From Geothrix oryzae (lineage in GTDB: Bacteria; Acidobacteriota; Holophagae; Holophagales; Holophagaceae): a DNA stretch of 64,000 nucleotides. The position numbers were made by a program, and so were the translations under genes. The DNA is taken from the NCBI RefSeq assembly GCF_030295385.1, contig NZ_AP027079.1, positions 558,001 to 622,000 on the forward strand. Reading direction: 5' to 3'. Shown piece by piece: positions 1-6,899 of this stretch (position 1 is the stretch's first letter; the number at the start of each line of letters is the position of its first letter). The notes under the pieces were generated by a model. That model had not been told where the DNA came from, searched no databases, and saw only the letters and a list, made by a program, of their open reading frames with translations.

Positions 1-749
1 GCCACGGTGATCCTCTTTAGCAGAGGGTCATATACCTCGACGATGCCAACAGGAGCAAGGTAGGGCGTATCCTCGCGACTGCCAAATCCGCCAAGCAGAA
101 TGACACTTCCGTCGGAGAGGAGATGGGAGGTCATCAGAGATCGATTCGTTACCGAACTTCTGACTTGCGTGTGGAGCCACCCGACCGTTTCTGTCGTGTT
201 GCTGGATGGGTCGAAGACCTCGCAGGTATAGTTCTGGTCCCCTGATCCCCCTGCCAAGAAAATCTTGCCATCCTGCAGGAGCGTCGCCGTGTGCTCCCAG
301 CGGACCGTAAAGGTGTGGCCAGCCAGAACAAAATCATTGAGGGCCGGGTCAAAGTACTCGACATGTGTGAGTCGGCTGTCGACGGTACCCCCAAACATAT
401 AGACTCGACCGTTGGGAATTCGAGTGGAGGTATGCGTAGACCTAGCGAGATACATGGTTGGCAGAGCCATTGACTGCTTGGTGGAGGGATTGAAGGTCTC
501 GGCAGATCCCAAGTAGTCAAAGGAGGAAACGGAAGTGGTCGAATTCCCACCTGCCATCAATATCCGGCCATCCAAGAGGGTGGTTGCAGTATGGGAATGC
601 CTTGGTGAAAGCATCTGACCCGCAATAATCAGGCTGGAAACCGGAGCCGGCTGGACACCTGGTGGTTGGGTGCCTGAACCACCGCCCCCGCAGGCGAGCT
701 GGGCAGCGAGCATGACACCGCTAAAGAAAACGCATAAAAATGACTTCAT
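1..749 (-). CDS. Kelch-like repeat lipoprotein, partial (C-terminus cut by window edge)
   Basis: The frame is open from an ATG at 749 to the first base of the window, giving at least 249 residues; the C-terminus lies outside. The N-terminus has a hydrophobic signal followed by Ala-Cys-Gly-Gly-Gly-Gly around residue 20, which looks like a lipoprotein signal, although the -3 residue is Gln instead of the usual Leu. At least three kelch/galactose-oxidase-type blades are visible as His-Thr-Ala-Thr-x-Leu-x-Asp-Gly...Gly-Gly repeats, suggesting a surface beta-propeller. Base composition resembles the cassettes and not the GC-rich backbone. No attC separates it clearly from cassette 36, so whether it is an old fused cassette or flanking accessory DNA is open. 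Confidence 0.75.
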   Translation of the reverse strand, partial: MKSFLCVFFSGVMLAAQLACGGGGSGTQPPGVQPAPVSSLIIAGQMLSPRHSHTATTLLDGRILMAGGNSTTSVSSFDYLGSAETFNPSTKQSMALPTMYLARSTHTSTRIPNGRVYMFGGTVDSRLTHVEYFDPALNDFVLAGHTFTVRWEHTATLLQDGKIFLAGGSGDQNYTCEVFDPSSNTTETVGWLHTQVRSSVTNRSLMTSHLLSDGSVILLGGFGSREDTPYLAPVGIVEVYDPLLKRITV

Positions 750-901
750 CTCACCCACCTGCCTTCATGCTTGACCGGAATGGATGATGGCAAACCTGGG
801 TTCGGAACCATTGCTCGCTCCTTCGGGCCAACCTGCTGCGGACTAGACGAAGAGGACTCGGCGGACCAGACGCTGGCGTCTGGATCCGCTGGCGCGAGAG
901 G
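750..901. other. Non-coding junction beyond distal end of array
   Basis: This 150-bp stretch separates the kelch-like gene from cassette 36. Apart from the inverted repeat at 861-889 it shows no convincing gene. A weak resemblance to the interior of an attC (around 818-840) is too degenerate to call a site, because neither 7-bp core is present. Confidence 0.5.
861..889 (-). terminator. Strong inverted repeat after the last cassette
   Basis: CCAGACGC-TG-GCGTCTGG forms a perfect 8-bp stem with a 2-nt loop (866-883). It is extended by GCGGA/TCCGC (861-865 with 885-889) across a one-base bulge. It lies 13 bp beyond the stop of the distal DinB cassette. There is no T tract, so an intrinsic terminator is only one reading; it could be a transcript-end stabiliser. 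Confidence 0.45.
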
Positions 902-1477
902 TCAGGCCTTGCTTGACCCTGCCTGATTGGGAACGGACTCCTGCTGGCGATCCTTCAAGATCGAGAGGTACTGCCCCCAGGGACCGACCGCACGGGTGTG
1001 CGCCTTGGCAAGTGTTCGGGCAATCTGGCCGAGATGGTCGAGATCATGCACGGCCCAGGTCGCCAGCAGTTGGCCCAAGGTGACTTCACCGAGCTCTGGA
1101 TGCTGTCCGACACGGTTGAAGTCCGCCTCCGTAAGGTTCATTCCAGCGAGCGCGGCCAGGTTGTCCCGCCTGAGCAGCTCGAATGTCTTGAGCAGCTCGG
1201 ATAGCTGCTTACCTTGGCTCTGGGTGAATTGAGCCGTTCGGTCAAATGGATCAAAGGGACGGGTCTCACCCGCCAGGATGTGCCGCGCGCGCGGGAGCCA
1301 ATTGACGCGTTCGCCGTTGATGAGGTGACCCATCACATCATAGGGAGACCAGGTATTGTAGCCTTCGGTGGCCGTCACCAGGGCCTGAGGCAATCCTTCA
1401 AGCAAGGCCGACAGGCTCGCGGGGGTGCGCGCCAGAATGGCCACGATGTCATCAAGGAGAGGCTTGTGGGGAGTCAT
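902..1477 (-). CDS. DinB-family protein (cassette 36)
   Basis: The 191-residue protein has the DinB/YfiT four-helix bundle pattern, with metal-site histidines in Met-Gly-His-Leu (near residue 50) and His-Asp-Leu-Asp-His-Leu-Gly-Gln (near 145). Family members are metal-dependent, often thiol-transferase-like or of unknown function; the substrate here cannot be told. This is the most distal recognisable cassette. The attC upstream of it is a truncated half site and no attC follows it, so it is probably no longer excisable. It is a different, longer subfamily from the DinB gene of cassette 29. Confidence 0.8.
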   Translation of the reverse strand: MTPHKPLLDDIVAILARTPASLSALLEGLPQALVTATEGYNTWSPYDVMGHLINGERVNWLPRARHILAGETRPFDPFDRTAQFTQSQGKQLSELLKTFELLRRDNLAALAGMNLTEADFNRVGQHPELGEVTLGQLLATWAVHDLDHLGQIARTLAKAHTRAVGPWGQYLSILKDRQQESVPNQAGSSKA

Positions 1478-1540
1478 GAAGATATTCTACTGCCACCGAA
1501 TTTAGACGAGGCTTTCGGAGAGTGACGCCTTGGATCACGG

Positions 1541-1594
1541 GCCTTGTGAGTGAAGCTAAGCGAATCAGTGCCTTCACCGAGGCGCTGAGCGGAG
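1541..1594 (-). other. Truncated attC of cassette 35
   Basis: Only the half nearest cassette 36 survives: GCCTTGT in place of GCCTAAC, then the conserved TGAAGCTAAGCG and CACCGAGGCGCTGAGCGG blocks. The other half, including the inverse core, is absent. This site should be dead. Confidence 0.7.
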
Positions 1595-1621
1595 GGGTTC
1601 GGCCCCATGGGCTCGTGCGAT

Positions 1622-2206
1622 TTATTTTCTGACTTCGCCGGGACCCAGCCCAATGCGCTTGTTCTCCCTGAGAAGAGAGATGGCTTCTGTGATCCGCTTG
1701 TGGCGAGTTTCTTCCCGCTTGGCAGCCGAGATCCATCCGACATATCGGCGTTGGTGGGACGGTGGCAGGCCGAGAAAGGTGTTCCAAGCCGTGGAATCAG
1801 ATTGTATGGCAGCCTGAAGCCAGTCTGGGATATCGGAACCCTGCTGTTTGAGGGGATGGGCGGGGGTAGGTTCAGAAGAAGGCTTCGAGGCAAGGCCCGC
1901 GGAGGTCATCAGGCCTTTGGCCTCTAGCATCGTCGCCAAACCCATATTTACTTCAGACCAATGAGAGGATTTGATTCTTGGCGAGAATCGTTGAGCATAC
2001 CGATCCTCATCGATCCTTTGCCGGACGCCATCGATCCAGCCGAAGCACAGTGCCTCTTCGAGTGCGTCTTGATATAAAAAGGCAGCTTTCTGGGTGTGTT
2101 TTTTAAGAAAGACCAGCCAAATCTCTTTGGCTTGATGGTGATTGAGCGCGAGCCAATCTCGCCAGTCTTGGCGAGTTCTAGGTTCAAAGGTGGCCGTAAG
2201 TTTCAT
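1622..2206 (-). CDS. YdeI/OmdA-family protein (cassette 35)
   Basis: The protein has 194 residues. The N-terminal half has the Trp-Leu...Glu-Ile-Trp-Leu-Val and Glu-Ala-Leu-Cys-Phe-Gly-Trp-Ile-Asp-Gly signatures of the YdeI/OmpD-associated family. The C-terminal half has the helical OmdA tail (Ala-Lys-Arg-Glu-Glu-Thr-Arg...Arg-Ile). Database names such as 'bacteriocin-protection' rest on thin evidence; the biochemical role is unknown. The start is an ATG with GAGGAAACC before it. It is flanked on both sides by damaged attC sites (2213-2319 and 1541-1594), so the cassette is probably locked in place. Confidence 0.85.
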   Translation of the reverse strand: MKLTATFEPRTRQDWRDWLALNHHQAKEIWLVFLKKHTQKAAFLYQDALEEALCFGWIDGVRQRIDEDRYAQRFSPRIKSSHWSEVNMGLATMLEAKGLMTSAGLASKPSSEPTPAHPLKQQGSDIPDWLQAAIQSDSTAWNTFLGLPPSHQRRYVGWISAAKREETRHKRITEAISLLRENKRIGLGPGEVRK

Positions 2207-2212
2207 GGTTTC

Positions 2213-2319
2213 CTCTGACGAAAGAAGCCAACCAGCCTATGGCTGTGGGGACACGGTCGCCGAATCGTTTGAGGACACCATGGCGCAGCGATCGGTCCGA
2301 ACTGAGTGGAAGGTTAGGC
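2213..2319 (-). other. Degenerate short-type attC of cassette 34
   Basis: This 107-bp site is of the short subtype. Its inverse core is intact (GTTAGGC on the plus strand, 2313-2319), but the core that begins cassette 35 reads CTCTGAC on the plus strand, breaking the invariant AAC/GTT triplet. Confidence 0.75.
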
Positions 2320-2339
2320 CGATAGCCATGAATGCGCCA

Positions 2340-2681
2340 TTAGGACTGCGGGTCAAAACCGAAGACGCGCAGTTCTTGGTCACAGCGGCAGGCCTTTGCG
2401 ATGCGCGCGGCCCAGGCGACAGCCTCCTCGCGCGAGGGCAGGTCGAGGACGGTGAACCCACCATCGAGCCTGGGTGCCCACGGGTAGCCGCCCTTGGCGA
2501 CCGAGCCATTGGCAGAAATGAGCACGGGTGGAACGCTTTCGTCGATGCCGCCACCGAAGATGTAAACACCAGCGGCCTTCGCCTCTTCAATCACCGCGTG
2601 CGCGTCGCGGCCTACCGCCTCCAACTCACCATTGGGAACGACCATCGCCGCACTGGGGAAGGAGATCAGGTATTTGGCCAT
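2340..2681 (-). CDS. YCII-related domain protein (cassette 34, second gene)
   Basis: This 113-residue protein matches the YCII/PhnB-associated dimeric alpha-beta barrel family: N-terminal Met-Ala-Lys-Tyr-Leu strand, a central Asp-Gly-Gly-Phe-Thr-Val-Leu-Asp segment, and a Glu-Glu-Ala...Trp-Ala-Ala helix. These proteins are small ligand-binding or catalytic folds of mostly unknown substrate. It starts 12 bp after the glyoxalase-like gene with GAAGGGCC upstream of the ATG, so the two are one translational unit inside a single cassette with no attC between them. Confidence 0.85.
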   Translation of the reverse strand: MAKYLISFPSAAMVVPNGELEAVGRDAHAVIEEAKAAGVYIFGGGIDESVPPVLISANGSVAKGGYPWAPRLDGGFTVLDLPSREEAVAWAARIAKACRCDQELRVFGFDPQS

Positions 2682-2693
2682 GGCCCTTCGTCC

Positions 2694-3155
2694 TTACGCC
2701 TCATCATAGGCTTTCTCCAATGCCGCCACATCGAGCTTTACCATTGTCATCATGGCTTCCATCACCGCCTGTACCTTTTTGGGATTCTTATCGGCAATGA
2801 GTTCCATGAATCGCCGCGGGACAATCTGCCACGAGAGACCGAACGGATCCTTGATCCAGCCGCACGCGGTAGGCGTCGCCCCGGCCTTGACCAGTTTGTC
2901 CCAATACTCGTCGACTTCGGCCTGGTTCTGGCAGTCAACATAGAGTGAGAAACCTTCGGAGAAGGTAAAGTAATCCCCCCCGTTGTAGCCCATGAAGACT
3001 TGACCGCCCACGACGAATTCGGCGGAGGTGATCGGACCGTCCTTGCCGGTGCGGGCGATATTCCTGATTTCGGAGTCTGGGAAGGTGGCGGTGTAGAACC
3101 CCATGGCCGCCTCGAGCTGATCGTTGAACATCAGGAACGGTGTCACTTTAGTCAT
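2694..3155 (-). CDS. PhnB-like VOC/glyoxalase-fold protein (cassette 34, first gene)
   Basis: The 153-residue protein begins Met-Thr-Lys-Val-Thr-Pro-Phe-Leu-Met-Phe and carries paired beta-alpha-beta-beta-beta modules typical of PhnB/YjdN-like members of the vicinal oxygen chelate superfamily. The terminal Asp-Pro-Phe-Gly-Leu-Ser-Trp-Gln-Ile-Val-Pro block is diagnostic. Seventeen more codons are open upstream, but GGAGAAT precedes the ATG at 3,155, so that start is preferred. The function is unknown; related proteins are often annotated as 3-demethylubiquinone methyltransferase-like without proof. It pairs with a YCII gene in a two-gene cassette. Confidence 0.87.
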   Translation of the reverse strand: MTKVTPFLMFNDQLEAAMGFYTATFPDSEIRNIARTGKDGPITSAEFVVGGQVFMGYNGGDYFTFSEGFSLYVDCQNQAEVDEYWDKLVKAGATPTACGWIKDPFGLSWQIVPRRFMELIADKNPKKVQAVMEAMMTMVKLDVAALEKAYDEA

Positions 3156-3231
3156 CGGAGATTCTCCTTCATCGCGGGCGATGGTAACCGGAGGTCGCAT
3201 ATCCATCCAGAGGCGCGCCTCTGCTCTGTCT

Positions 3232-3355
3232 GCCTAACGAATGTGGCTAACCGACCATGCCTACACCGAGGCGCTGAATGAAGCCGAGTTGGCGGGAAGC
3301 CGAGAGAGAGCGGAAGGCAATGCCGGCGGGGTCCGACTTGGGCGAGAGGTTAGGC
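3232..3355 (-). other. attC of cassette 33 (124 bp)
   Basis: Both 7-mers are canonical (GCCTAAC and GTTAGGC on the plus strand). The outer arms are intact, but the interior has drifted (CCATGCCTACACC and TGCCGGCGGGGTC instead of the usual arms). Confidence 0.88.
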
Positions 3356-3458
3356 GGTGACAGGTCACGAAATGAAAAGGGCTTGACCTGCGTTGCCCGA
3401 CATTTTCAAGAATATAAACGACTCCAATCAACTTCAGGAGGAATGGCAAGGCCCCGAC
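3356..3458 (-). other. 3' untranslated part of cassette 33
   Basis: About 100 bp between the stop of the membrane-protein gene and its attC hold no reading frame that looks real. This is an unusually long spacer for this array. Confidence 0.4.
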
Positions 3459-3875
3459 TTACGCCTGGCGCAGATTTGCATTGGAGATACGGCGCGACAG
3501 CCATAGCAGATACGCACCGATGACAACATCAACCGAGAAACAGAAAATGGGGTACCAACGAGGAACACCAATGTTTGTAAAGAACAGGCTATGCGTCAAA
3601 TCATACAGCCCGTGAAGAATCCAGAATGAACCCACCACTACCGCTGACTGACGAGCACTCACAAATGTGAAAACCAGCCCAACGGCGAGGAACGGAACAC
3701 CGTAGATCATTTCTTTCACGCCCACAGCCTGCTCACAGGCTTGCAGAGCAAAAAATGCGTACAGACTTGGCAACGTGAGCAGACCGATTGAATACAGCCA
3801 GCGTTGCCCACGAATGATCCGCGCCACGACAATCGTGAGAACACCTACCGCGACACCGATGAGAGCTTCAATCAT
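3459..3875 (-). CDS. Small integral membrane protein, DUF6010-like (cassette 33)
   Basis: The 138-residue protein is mostly hydrophobic with four or five probable membrane helices. A His-Gly-Leu-Tyr-Asp-Leu-Thr-His segment lies between helices (near residue 88), followed by Val-Pro-Arg-Trp-Tyr-Pro. This histidine/aspartate pattern resembles the DUF6010 membrane family, but the assignment is weak. The ATG is preceded by AGGAAGAAG. The role is unknown. Confidence 0.75.
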   Translation of the reverse strand: MIEALIGVAVGVLTIVVARIIRGQRWLYSIGLLTLPSLYAFFALQACEQAVGVKEMIYGVPFLAVGLVFTFVSARQSAVVVGSFWILHGLYDLTHSLFFTNIGVPRWYPIFCFSVDVVIGAYLLWLSRRISNANLRQA

Positions 3876-3896
3876 GAGTCTCTTCTTCCTATAGAC

Positions 3897-4020
3897 GCCT
3901 ATCGAATGAAGCTAACCGGACCCGTCTAAGCCGTGACAATGAGCGGTGCCGAGGAAACGAGAAGCTGAGAGAGAGCGAGAGGCAATGCAGGCGAGGTCTG
4001 AGTTGAGCTGAGGGTTAGGC
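3897..4020 (-). other. attC of cassette 32 (124 bp), core mutated
   Basis: The inverse core is GTTAGGC (plus strand, 4014-4020). The other end reads GCCTATC, breaking the conserved triplet at the boundary of cassette 33. Its arm is also altered (CCCGTCTAAGCCGTGAC). Confidence 0.8.
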
Positions 4021-4332
4021 ATCATCGCGTTGAGAAAGGCATTGGAGTACCGGGGCAATGCGGAAATCAACTGTGGCGTGGTCAATGGTGGCATGAACCG
4101 GCGAGTCAGCCATTTTGGTCATGATCCCTTGTGCGCTGCGGCGACCGTCTTTAGCTGATCTCCAGGCAACGATGTCGGTGATGGTGCCGTCGTCGCTTTC
4201 AACAATTCGGCGCCAGCGAAAGCCGGGCTGACGCCGAAGGTAGTCATTTATGTCTTCGTTGGCGTTAACAAAATCGGTTCCGGTGAGGCCGGAGGCAAGA
4301 CGGAAAGTTGTGATTTCGAGTGCTTCGCTCAT
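4015..4332 (-). CDS. ABM-like dimeric alpha-beta barrel protein (cassette 32)
   Basis: The 105-residue protein has the ferredoxin-like pattern of the antibiotic-biosynthesis-monooxygenase fold: Glu-Ile-Thr-Thr-Phe-Arg-Leu strand, helix with Asn-Asp-Tyr-Leu, Gly-Phe-Arg-Trp-Arg-Arg strand, then Asp-Ile-Val-Ala-Trp-Arg-Ser. Substrate and activity are unknown. A strong GAGGAG precedes the ATG. The stop is the TAA inside the attC inverse core GCCTAAC, so the last codon abuts the recombination site. Confidence 0.8.
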   Translation of the reverse strand: MSEALEITTFRLASGLTGTDFVNANEDINDYLRRQPGFRWRRIVESDDGTITDIVAWRSAKDGRRSAQGIMTKMADSPVHATIDHATVDFRIAPVLQCLSQRDDA

Positions 4333-4352
4333 GGTGCGCTCCTCGTTACGAG

Positions 4353-4476
4353 GCCTAACGAATGGACCTAAGCGGCCACGGCTGCACCGAGTCGATGAGC
4401 GGAGCCGAGTAAGCGAGAAGCTGAGAGAGAACGAAAGGCAATGCAGGCGGGGGCCGGGTTGATCGGAAGGTTAGGC
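4353..4476 (-). other. attC of cassette 31 (124 bp)
   Basis: Both 7-mers are canonical. Internal changes are visible in the arms (AATGGACCTAAGC and GGGGCCGGGTTGATC). Confidence 0.9.
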
Positions 4477-4608
4477 CGCATGAGCCCGAGGCTGAGACAT
4501 GACCCCAAAGAACAGCAAAAGAATAGAACGAGGTGGATGGCAAAGAAGACGAGCATGAAATCAGGTAATTTTGAGAGCTAACCTCTCAGGGGGAGATTTC
4601 GAGTCTAG
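4477..4608 (-). other. 3' untranslated part of cassette 31
   Basis: This 130-bp spacer follows the SnoaL-like gene. A minus-strand frame from 4,556 starts with about 25 very hydrophobic residues and then simply translates the attC, ending at 4,368. It could be a micro-ORF, but nothing except hydrophobicity supports it. Confidence 0.35.
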
Positions 4609-5019
4609 CTATGGGATGACACCTTTGGCTTTCCAAGCGGCCATCTCGTCGTCCGCGATGGTTAGCGAGACCCGCCAACGATCTGTGCGGCGCAGGATGT
4701 AGTAATGCTCCCAGCTAGCAACTAGCACGCCCGCACCGCCTCGCATCCGATAGGTCATGCGAGCAAGCACGACATTTGGGAAAAGCTCGGTTGCCGACAG
4801 CAGCTCTCCCTCCGGCTGCACGACACCCTGCTGACGATAGAAATCCATAAGCGCCACGCAATGCTCGCGAAACGCCGGTCGCTCCATAGAGAAGTTGCCT
4901 GTTGGAGAAGGAAACAGTCCCACTGCATCCCAAAGGTTGCTCAGCGCATCTGCGTCGTTTTGAGCAAACGCTTCCATATACTCCTGGAAGAATCTGGAGA
5001 TTTGATCGTGAATATTCAT
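4609..5019 (-). CDS. SnoaL/NTF2-like protein (cassette 31)
   Basis: The 136-residue protein has an N-terminal helix pair (Phe-Phe-Gln-Glu-Tyr-Met-Glu-Ala-Phe) and a curved sheet ending Trp-Arg-Val-Ser-Leu-Thr-Ile-Ala-Asp, the cone-shaped NTF2/SnoaL fold. Such proteins are isomerases, cyclases or ligand binders; no specific substrate can be read. AAGGTCTC lies before the ATG. The next cassette (30) is a different SnoaL-like subfamily, so two NTF2-fold cassettes sit side by side. Confidence 0.75.
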   Translation of the reverse strand: MNIHDQISRFFQEYMEAFAQNDADALSNLWDAVGLFPSPTGNFSMERPAFREHCVALMDFYRQQGVVQPEGELLSATELFPNVVLARMTYRMRGGAGVLVASWEHYYILRRTDRWRVSLTIADDEMAAWKAKGVIP

Positions 5020-5047
5020 TGATGAGACCTTTCAATTAGGTTGGTCG

Positions 5048-5171
5048 GCCCAACGAATGAAGCTAACCAGCCACGCCTGCACTGAGGCGTTGAACGGAGC
5101 CGAGGAAGCGAGAAGTTGAGAGAGAGCGGAAGGCCATGCAGGCGGGGTCTGACTTGAGCTGAGGGTTAGAC
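5048..5171 (-). other. attC of cassette 30 (124 bp), variant cores
   Basis: The plus-strand ends are GCCCAAC (5048-5054) and GTTAGAC (5165-5171). Both differ by one base from the array consensus but keep the invariant AAC and GTT triplets. Confidence 0.9.
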
Positions 5172-5187
5172 GCCATGATAACGACAA

Positions 5188-5595
5188 TCACGGTTTTGAA
5201 ATTTGGGCAATGGCTCCATAAATATCGGCACTTCCCCAATGTTCAATGTATTTACCGTCTTTCACATGCACGATGTCGGTCACTTGAATGAAGATTCGCT
5301 TGCCGGTCTTCGCATGACCAAAGAATGGTCCAGAATGCGTGCCTTCAATGGTTTTTCGAGTAGCAACCTTATCGTTTTCTTCAAGCTGGTCATGGATCAA
5401 AACCTTGATATCTGTGAAAGCCTGGTGGAGGACATTGGTGAAGAAGGCGGCAAATCCATCTGGTCCCTTTGAAACCCCGAGCGGCGCGGAATGGTTAATG
5501 AATTCCGGTGAGACGAGGTCAGAGAAGGCAACCATATCGAGGTTCTCGATGACTTCATGATTGAACCGTCTGACGACTGATTTGTTCTTACTCAT
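5188..5595 (-). CDS. SnoaL-like polyketide cyclase/ester-cyclase family protein (cassette 30)
   Basis: The 135-residue protein has the ester-cyclase pattern: Phe-Asn-His-Glu-Val near residue 11, Phe-Ile-Asn-His-Ser near 32, a Gly-Pro-Asp-Gly-Phe turn, and C-terminal Asp-Gly-Lys-Tyr-Ile-Glu-His-Trp-Gly-Ser-Ala-Asp. In characterised SnoaL homologues these Asn-His and Trp/Asp positions line the active cavity. The real substrate is unknown. GGAGTAGCC precedes the ATG. Confidence 0.85.
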   Translation of the reverse strand: MSKNKSVVRRFNHEVIENLDMVAFSDLVSPEFINHSAPLGVSKGPDGFAAFFTNVLHQAFTDIKVLIHDQLEENDKVATRKTIEGTHSGPFFGHAKTGKRIFIQVTDIVHVKDGKYIEHWGSADIYGAIAQISKP

Positions 5596-5616
5596 GTGGC
5601 TACTCCGATGGTCGGC

Positions 5617-5725
5617 GGCTAATGAAGAAATCTGGCCGACCCTATTGTTGCGGGGACACGGAAGCTGAATGGTTTGAGGGCTCCATCGCGCAGCGATAGG
5701 GTCCGAGTTGAGCGGAAGGTTAGGC
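5617..5725 (-). other. Short-type attC of cassette 29, one end degenerate
   Basis: This 109-bp short-subtype site contains the pair CCCTATTGTTGCGGGG and GCGCAGCGATAGGG. The inverse core is GTTAGGC (5719-5725). The core that starts cassette 30 is damaged (GGCTAAT, followed by a shortened arm). Confidence 0.78.
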
Positions 5726-5735
5726 AGCCCATGGG

Positions 5736-6200
5736 CTAGGAGTTGTTGTGTCTACTGAATAGGATGAAATCGGTGCTCGGGGGCTCGAGCCCAGAATTTC
5801 GGAGAGAGGCTGCAATTTGTCCACGGTGATAAGCCCCATGAAGTGCCACGTGCAGAAGGATATCCCTTAGCGGAGTCTGGAACTCAATACCCTGTAGATT
5901 GCGATAGGTTACCAATTCATTCAGGTGTTGCTCTGAAGTGGATTCAATCAGAGTTCGGTAATCAGAAATAATTTGAGCTGAGAGTGCCTGGCATTCAGGC
6001 AGAGTGAGATTGTCCCAGGCCGTAGTTTGCCCAATGGGTTGAGATTGAATGCGTGTGAGCCAAATGTGCTCAGCTGAGATGATGTGTGCAATGAGTTTGT
6101 GTGCCTTTTCATCATGGCTCTCGGCCTGACCTAAAGCTGCAAGCATCGCCTTGTCAGCCCATTCGAGGTGATCGTAGAGACGGGCTAGATCTGAGTTCAT
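5736..6200 (-). CDS. DinB-family protein (cassette 29)
   Basis: The protein has 154 residues with the classic DinB layout: Tyr-Asp-His-Leu-Glu-Trp-Ala-Asp at residue 10, Ile-Ile-Ser-Ala-Glu-His-Ile-Trp near 42, and His-Gly-Ala-Tyr-His-Arg-Gly-Gln near 120. The three histidines would bind a divalent metal. The four-helix bundle resembles mycothiol/bacillithiol-dependent transferases, but activity is unproven. The ATG has GAGGTTTC upstream. It is shorter than and distinct from the DinB of cassette 36. Confidence 0.88.
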   Translation of the reverse strand: MNSDLARLYDHLEWADKAMLAALGQAESHDEKAHKLIAHIISAEHIWLTRIQSQPIGQTTAWDNLTLPECQALSAQIISDYRTLIESTSEQHLNELVTYRNLQGIEFQTPLRDILLHVALHGAYHRGQIAASLRNSGLEPPSTDFILFSRHNNS

Positions 6201-6229
6201 ATCGAAACCTCGCCTGTGGGTGAGGAAAT

Positions 6230-6338
6230 GTCTAACGAATGAAGCTAACCGGCCCTATTGCTGGGGAGAGCTGGCTGCTGAGTTGTTCGAGGACACTGGC
6301 GCGCAGCGATAGGATCCGTGTTGAGCGGAGGGTTAGGC
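6230..6338 (-). other. Short-type attC of cassette 28 (109 bp)
   Basis: The ends are GTCTAAC (6230-6236) and GTTAGGC (6332-6338) on the plus strand. The interior is the short subtype with CCCTATTGCTGGGG and GCGCAGCGATAGG. Confidence 0.87.
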
Positions 6339-6740
6339 ATCGCTGGGCTTGGCGCCGGGAAACCATTCGGTATGTTGGTCGCCCTGACGACCGAAATAGG
6401 TCACACGCTGCCCTCGGAGGAAGGCGAAGTACCCTTGGACTCCTGCGGCGACAGCTCGCTTACTAAAATCCCGAAACTTCTGGCCGTGCTGCTGACTATC
6501 GACAATGGCCGCTCGTAGCGAAGCCTTGTCGAAGTCTTCTGAGATGGCAGGAAGGTCTTCAAAAGAAAGTGGAGCCTGTACCACAGCACCTTCAGTGCTA
6601 TAGAAGGTAAATAGCCTGGAGGCATAGTCCACATAGTAATACTCCACCCCATTGCCGATAAGACGCGCCACGATCTCAGGGAATGGCATTGAGCCTGTGA
6701 GAGTGGCTTGGGCAGCTTTGAGGACCTTGTTCGCATCCAC
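6333..6740 (-). CDS. DUF1398-family protein (cassette 28)
   Basis: The 135-residue protein starts (GTG) Asp-Ala-Asn-Lys-Val and contains the Pro-Phe-Pro-Glu-Ile-Val and Gly-Val-Glu-Tyr-Tyr-Tyr-Val-Asp motifs of the DUF1398 family, small soluble proteins of unknown function found in many bacteria. A GTG start with GGAGG seven bases upstream is clearly better than the overlapping ATG in another frame. The stop TAA belongs to the attC inverse core. Confidence 0.85.
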   Translation of the reverse strand: MDANKVLKAAQATLTGSMPFPEIVARLIGNGVEYYYVDYASRLFTFYSTEGAVVQAPLSFEDLPAISEDFDKASLRAAIVDSQQHGQKFRDFSKRAVAAGVQGYFAFLRGQRVTYFGRQGDQHTEWFPGAKPSDA

Positions 6741-6775
6741 GACTTGACCTCCATGATGAACAATGTTGGGGCGAC

Positions 6776-6899
6776 GCCTAACGAATGACGCTAACCGGCC
6801 ACGCCTGCACCGAGGCGATGAGCGGAGCCGAGGAAGCGAAATGCTGAGAGAGAGTGGGAGGCAATGCAGGCGGGGTCCGACTTGAGCGGTGGGTTAGGC
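6776..6899 (-). other. attC of cassette 27 (124 bp)
   Basis: Both cores are canonical GCCTAAC/GTTAGGC. Its TAA stops the zinc-ribbon gene of cassette 27. Confidence 0.93.

Noticed and set aside
861-889. Left-over attC at the distal boundary
   Set aside because: The inverted repeat has no GTT/AAC cores and a perfect 8-bp stem without the L/R box layout.
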